From Cardiocondyla obscurior (Eukaryota; Arthropoda; Insecta; Hymenoptera; Formicidae), in assembly GCF_019399895.1 (NCBI RefSeq), contig NC_091881.1:3102501-3166500 (forward strand): a DNA stretch of 64,000 bases, written 5' to 3'. Below the pieces are notes generated by a model. That model ran no database searches. It was not told the DNA's origin and worked only from the letters and a program-made list of their open reading frames with translations. Both the position numbers and the translations under genes were made by a program. Positions 59,029 through 64,000 of the stretch are shown piece by piece. Position 1 is the stretch's first letter, and every line of letters starts with the position of its first letter.

Positions 59029-60655
59029 TCGTGTATTGTTTTACGCGGTTGTTTACGCGGAATGACACGAAACGATGCACGTGCTACATGCATTACGGGC
59101 CCGAGGACGCATGCGCGCCAAACGTAAACCGTACGCGACTGTCACTACCACGACTTCATTCATATTTTTTCCTTGTAACCGTTCCACCCGTTCCATTCAC
59201 GCGTCCGCTCAATCGAGACTCGGGGCGCGGCGCGGCGCGGCATATATGTGATGTCGATTGCGACGCCGATAAGGATTAGGGAATAGTCTTCGCTATCATT
59301 GACGACGTCTTCCCTCGGCCCCTCGCCGCATTGATGCTGATACATCTTTTCGCCCGTCTCCCCCTTTCCTCCCCCCCTTTCATCTGCCTCTATGCGGTCT
59401 CTCGAGGAATAATCGTTATTAACGAAAAGCAGCGTCACGCACGTATCGCTCGATCTAATTTCTTCTATGCCGTCAACAGTTTGCTTCTTGCCTACTATTT
59501 TTCTTTTTTTTTCTGTTTTTTTTTTTTACGTTTAATATTATTACGCGTAGCATATGACGTGTCGTAACTCCGCGAGACGTGCCTTACTCGCGTGATTCAT
59601 TCGTAGAAGTTTTAATCCGACAAACTTAAATCGATCTCCCCTCGCCTCTTCCCCCGATAGCATTTTGAAACACTTTCTTGAGCGTAGTGCATATTGTATT
59701 ATCTGTCAAGTTAGCTTGTCGGGCGTGTACCGTAACCGCGTAATATCTCGCTGTCAGAACGGAAATATTATGCGGAGGACGTTGCGTTATCGTTCTAAGG
59801 AATACGTAAGTAATGTTAGCGCGATCAAAGGATTTACCCGAGAAGCCCATTTCCGGTTATAGGGAAGATGTCGAGGGTGATATTTGCATTTGCTTACGAC
59901 GTGCGATTAATTTTGAACAGAACGCCAAAAAGAGCCGAATTAATAGCGCGTCTTTATTAAACTCTGTGAAAAAAAAATAAAAAATATATTACTATAATTA
60001 CGATAGCATTTACTGAAAAAAAAATAAAAAAAATAAAAAAACAAAGCAAATTTTTAACATTTTCCGTCATAGTAAAATTAATAAATTAATACATTTCGAG
60101 CTCAAATGTACAAAAAAAGGGAAGTGAAGCAGACAAGTCTCTCTTATCTTTTCATGAAAATAAAAAAAAAAAAAACGCGGACGTCGCGTCGCGGAAAGAA
60201 CGTTGCGCTCACGTGGGAAAATCTTTTGTGAAAGTTGCGCAAAAGTGCTACGGGGCTATAGTTACATCGATCTCTGCAGCTGTAAATCTTTATAATTGAG
60301 ATCTAGATAGAAATATGTCATCAAGTGTGAAACATACAGGGATTGTTATGCCGGAGGAAGAAACAATCTATCATACATTTCTTCTCTTTTCGCCGTTGGA
60401 TGTCGCGGGTATTTTGACCATTAATTAAAAAGTTGAGATGCATAAAAAAAAAACACAGAAAGACAAGAAAATATTGAGGTTACATACGCGTGCTTGGACA
60501 CACTCGATACAATCGCGAGGAGATAACGCGAGGAGTGTAACCTTGCGCTCGTTCACAATGAGGTGAGGCAACAAAAGGAAAAGGTAGCGAAATTCTCACT
60601 CGGCCGCAATCAGCGCGCGTCTTCTCGCTTTCTGTGCGACTTGCGGATTGATCCG

Positions 60656-60753
60656 CAGATTCATCAAACGAGACAGGCTCTTTTCGCGCAAATCCATCAA
60701 ACGGAGGCGGCTCCGTTCGGCAAATCTACCAAACGAGGCGCCCTTTTCCTACG
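60656..60753. repeat. three degenerate ~33-bp tandem units
   Basis: Units starting at 60656, 60689 and 60721 share ATYYAYCAAACGRGGC- or GACAGGC-like cores followed by a CTTTTCG/CCGTTCGG-type end. Units two and three are closest. The repeat lies in a plus-strand open frame (60563-60775) that resembles no known protein. Confidence 0.6.
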
Positions 60754-61114
60754 TGTAAACCATAAATCCGGATAACGAGAACTTTCCCGCGCACGGATCG
60801 CTACTTATTCCAATGCTATCGCGATATTCGAAAGAAGATATCGCCTTATCAAGCCCTATTCGAGTTCACCTTGCCGCGTGCTTTCGTTGAGAATTTCTGT
60901 CCTTCACCTCAGATCCGTATTTTACACGGGAGGACGCGACGAGAAAGAAGACGAAGACACGGTGCGTGCAGAAAAGAAAAGACACGAGATAGAAAGAGGT
61001 GAAGCGACGGGGGGGGACCGCGCGGGGAATAAAGAGCGAAAAAGAGAGTGAAGAGTCAAAAGTGGAGGAGAGAGCGATTGAAAAGCGAAGTGCGAGGAGC
61101 GAGGAGAGATTGAA

Positions 61115-61134
61115 AACAGAGAGAGAGAGAGAGG
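61115..61134. repeat. GA microsatellite
   Basis: A short (GA)n tract inside a longer purine-rich stretch (about 60940-61140). The low-complexity 187-codon frame on the opposite strand is a by-product of this composition. Confidence 0.75.
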
Positions 61135-62335
61135 AAGCGGGCCATTGCGCCATCAGGAAGTGGCTCACCACTTACACATGCACTTAGTTGAACGACGTAA
61201 ACCAATCCGTCCCGAATGCGCGTGTGAGTACTACGTAACGCTCGCACCGCGTGTAACTCTGTACAAGTAGATAGACGCGACACGCGAGAGATAAGGAAGA
61301 AATATAGGCGCCGGCTACGGCGCGTACGCTCGAAAAAGAGAGACGAGTCTCGTGAGCAAGTTTTAAGTTTTCCTGCGCTCGCGTGTGTACGTGCATGCAC
61401 CCACATCGCGAACGGCGAGGAAAGTGTGACGCTTCTTCGTGTGTTGGTCACACGGTGCATGCCAGCCTTGTACCGAGCGGAATATCGCGCCCGGGGGACA
61501 TGTGATTCATCTGCTGGTGAATCGTCAGCGCGAGAAAACGACGAACAAACCTGTCGAAATTTGTTCGAAATAAAAAGAAACGAAATAAAGAAAGGAGAAA
61601 AAAAAAATGTTTCACGCACCTCTCTGTCCTATATACCTAACGAGAAGGAAAAGAGGGAAGACCGTAGAGGAAAATATATTTAAGAAATCGGTCCTTTGTT
61701 TTTGATTGTCGTAACGATTTGTGTAAAAAATTAGGATGACGCTATTCATCGTAATTAATAACGTACAATATAAAATACGACAGTTTACGTAACGTGGTAG
61801 ATTGTTTTTTTTTTTCTTTTTTTTTTCGCAACCTCAGTGCTGTATAACCGACAAAGACGAGCGATACTTTCGGCACGGAGTAGAAGCGTTTCGGAGCGGA
61901 GTACAGGTCTTCGTCGTGCTTTATTTTAGATCCGCGGGGGAAAGATCCGTACGTCTGATCTTATGAATCGGGAATATCACGCGTAATAATCAATCCGCGC
62001 GCGGTCCTCTCCGCGCATTCGGTAAAGTAACGCGAGTAGACGCGGGCTTGGCAAGAGCGGACGTAAGAACTGTAAGAAGGAAGTAATGGTCATAATGGCA
62101 TCGCGTGATAACGGGAGGGGATGCGAAGTCTACGGGGAGTTGGGTGGACGCGCCGGCGAGATGCGGCGTTAGCGCAGAGCGGCAAGAACGACAGGGTGCA
62201 CGGGGAGGCGAGAAGAAGGAAGAGGAGGCGAAGGTGGGGTGGAGAGCCATCGGCACCCATCCGTCGCTACAGCCCTGGCTTAGACCCATTCACAGAATGA
62301 AGAGAACCGCTTGCGTTTCGTCCGTACAGTCGCGC

Positions 62336-62340
62336 TCAGT
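62336..62340 (+). promoter_or_regulatory. possible initiator of RasGAP1
   Basis: TCAGT with its A at 62338, twenty bases before the start codon, in CpG-rich DNA without a TATA box. If used, the 5' UTR would be very short. Upstream starts are equally possible. Confidence 0.2.
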
Positions 62341-62346
62341 AGTGTC

Positions 62347-62379
62347 ATGGAGGTAACATGGCTGAGGAGACGCGCCTAG
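62347..62379 (+). other. upstream ORF overlapping the RasGAP1 start
   Basis: ATG at 62347 opens a 10-codon frame that ends with TAG at 62377-62379. It overlaps the main ATG at 62358 in another frame. If the transcript starts upstream of it, ribosomes that use it cannot simply re-initiate at the main start, so it could lower translation. The main ATG context (AACATGG) is stronger. Confidence 0.45.
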
Positions 62380-64000
62380 TCCGCGTTGAGGAGAGGCTAA
62401 GGATCAAAATCGGTAGGAAGATGAGCGACGGTGCCGCGAGTGATTCACGAGCGTGATGCGCGACGCTTGGTCATCCTGACGATGCGACCACCGGGGAATG
62501 TAATCGCGATCACGATCGCCAGCCGTTGTTTTTTTTTCTTTTTTTTTCTCTCTTTTTTTTTTTTTTTTTTTTTCTCGCGCCGCGCGTTCTCGGGATGTCA
62601 CCTAATTCTACTCCCACGGCCGTATCCAACTTCTACCGTGGACTCTCCTCGAGGCGGAAGCCTCGAAAACGCGGCCGACGGACGGCAGGCGACGTCACGA
62701 CGATCAGGACGGCGTGCCGGAGTAATTTGCGAACCCATCGAGAACGACATCCGACTTCCACGCGAAACTCTCGCGGTCGCTGGCGTACATTCTGAACTCC
62801 CACGCGTCGTTGTCCTCCTATGCGCGCGCGCGTCCGCACACACCCGTATACGTATACACACACGACGGCCGCATGAATGTACGCGGGTGCACGTGTATGC
62901 GTGCATGCATGCGTGCGTGCGTAATTGCGTTTGTGCCGCATGATTTGTACGGCGAGAAAATTGTGCGATCACGTATAGACGTACTAAAAACTTCTATTCG
63001 TTTACATTTCATTGAATGCAGAATCTTATCTGATTCTACACTCGATATGCAGACATAGAATCTACATTCTTTAGAACGATACGATTGACGTACGTAGCTA
63101 CGTGTATTTTTTTTTTTTTTTTCCTAGCTTTATTTCCTGTTTTTACAAATTTTTCGAAATTACGAGAAAAGTGCGAGTTTTAGGAGCATTTACAATAGTT
63201 ACGGTTTTGTAAATTATTTCTGAAGAAATATCAGCAACTACATTGTTCGATATTTTTTATAGGAGAAGCAAAGAATCTTCAAAGTCGAAGTCATGGATCT
63301 CCAGGTACAAGAGACGTTTATTGCGTCCTATCACTGGATCAAGAGGAAATATTTAAAACAGCAACTATGGAAAGAACTCTCAAGTGAGTGCAGCAAATTT
63401 GCAAAATTCACATATTTTTTAACTTGAGATTTATGTCATAAATGTAAATATTTTATGAGCAAATATTTTCTGCTTTCCTACAGCCCATTTTTCGGGGAAG
63501 AGTTTCAATTTGAAATACCCAGGAAGTTTCGTTACCTCGGCATTTATGTATATGACAGAGATAGACATTTAAAGCAGGATAAAATTTTGGGAAAGGTAGC
63601 CATTAAGAAAGAGGATTTAGCTACATATCATAACAAAGAACATTGGTTTCCTCTGAAACCAGTTGACGCCGATTCTGAAGTTCAAGGCAAAGCTCATTTA
63701 GAACTTGCTTTGCAATCTCAAGTCGAACATGCTCAGCCTAAACTTACAGTAAGGTAGGTAACCACTTGTCAAATAATTGTATTAAGAATGCACAAATAAC
63801 TGTCTTGTAAGTGGAACTAAAATAGAAAAATCTCTTCGACTCTAATACTTGATTTTATGTTACAGAATAATAGAATGTAGCGAATTAACCATTAAAAATG
63901 GTAGCTGTGATCCCTTTGCAACTGTTACAGTCATCTATAGTAATGGTAAAAAAATACCAAAACGCACAAAAGTTAAAAAGAAAACATCCTGTCCATATTT
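62358..64000 (+). CDS. RasGAP1: RasGAP1, GAP1-family Ras GTPase-activating protein (3'-partial)
   Basis: Negative regulator of Ras; fly RasGAP1 (Gap1) dampens receptor tyrosine kinase signalling, and relatives are RASA2/RASA3. Exons seen: 62358-62412, 63263-63383, 63484-63753, and 63866 running off the right edge, with consistent phases. They encode the N-terminal region only. A short start (MAEETRLVRVEERLRIKI) leads into C2A with GSPGTRDVYCVLSLDQEE, ERTLNPFFGEEFQFEIP, YVYDRDRHLKQDKILGKVAI and HWFPLKPVDADSEVQGKAHLEL. C2B then begins with ECSELTIKNGSCDPFATVTVIYSNGKK and the KRTKVKKKTSCPYF segment. The RasGAP catalytic domain, PH and BTK motif lie beyond the window. The residues match fly RasGAP1 closely as I recall it. 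The start is chosen because the family begins with a VRVEERL-like stretch right after the ATG. Confidence 0.9.
62413..63262 (+). other. intron 1 of RasGAP1
   Basis: Bounded by GTAGGA and TTTTTTATAG. It is CpG-rich near the start, with long T tracts at 62527-62573 and an alternating CG/CA/GT stretch at 62820-62930 (tgcgtgcatgcatgcgtgcg type) that could form Z-DNA. There is no coding exon. The CpG-rich first part may still belong to the promoter region. Confidence 0.7.
62820..62930. repeat. alternating purine-pyrimidine tract
   Basis: Repeated GCGC, CACA, GTATAC and TGCATGCGTGCG words make a 110-bp stretch rich in alternating purine and pyrimidine, just inside RasGAP1 intron 1. Such DNA can adopt a left-handed form near active promoters. 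Confidence 0.5.

Larger units (their letters stand above)
54358..62346. other. intergenic region between rumi and RasGAP1
   Basis: Eight kilobases between two divergent genes. The rumi end should hold its promoter, but no core motif stands out. From about 55700 to 59700 the DNA is CpG-dense, apart from a CpG-poor block at 57895-58085. Open frames up to 188 codons exist (minus 57845-58411, minus 61056-61619) but match nothing I recognise. Simple repeats, an E-box triplet and a short tandem repeat are listed separately. Confidence 0.5.

Noticed and set aside
61056..61619. 187-codon minus-strand frame
   Set aside because: Low-complexity Ser/Phe/Leu/Arg composition produced by purine-rich repeats, with no domain or splice support.
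1..64000. tRNA, rRNA, CRISPR and bacterial-type features
   Set aside because: No B-box-like tRNA motifs in a foldable context, no rRNA segments and no regularly spaced direct repeats were seen.

Overview
The window is a piece of an insect nuclear genome, most likely a hymenopteran and probably an ant. That placement is an inference. It rests on intron-rich genes with many 70-120 nt introns, GT-AG splicing, CpG-rich intergenic DNA broken by long A/T homopolymers, and protein sequences closest to the insect versions I remember. There are no operons, CRISPR arrays or tRNA genes.

Four protein-coding genes can be read exon by exon, with splice phases that agree at every junction. (1) Positions 5515-19375, plus strand: Khc-73, the insect KIF13-type kinesin, with 25 coding exons from the motor to the C-terminal CAP-Gly domain. 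The first ~45 codons lie upstream of the window or were not found. (2) Positions 33585-50588, plus strand: matrix metalloproteinase 2 (Mmp2), with 10 coding exons, an 8 kb first intron and a distant last exon encoding a GPI-anchor signal. (3) Positions 52574-54357, minus strand: rumi/POGLUT1, the ER protein O-glucosyltransferase, with 6 exons, convergent with Mmp2. (4) Position 62358 to the right edge, plus strand: the first four coding exons of RasGAP1 (GAP1/RASA3 type), covering C2A and the start of C2B, divergent from rumi.

The space between and inside the genes holds the less expected material. A 984-nt intron of Khc-73 (17107-18090) appears to contain a complete small antisense gene: three well-formed exons on the minus strand with near-perfect splice signals, a possible terminal exon, an AATAAA and a 72-codon spliced ORF. 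A 75-nt in-frame cassette exon of Khc-73 (15589-15663) is followed by a 6-bp and a 15-bp stem. Mmp2 seems able to end in two ways: GPI-anchored through the far exon, or secreted by reading through the hemopexin exon to a stop and a nearby AATAAA. Two oppositely oriented copies of one MITE-like element (15142-15368 and 47908-48170) sit in large introns of Khc-73 and Mmp2. Candidate regulatory modules include a near-symmetric TTACGTAA/CACGTG/CACGTG/TTACGTAA cluster in Mmp2 intron 1 and three CACGTG E-boxes at exact 9-bp steps between rumi and RasGAP1.

The genes are unrelated in pathway (vesicle transport, matrix remodelling, Notch/EGF-repeat glycosylation, Ras inactivation). I see no evidence that their proximity is functional.
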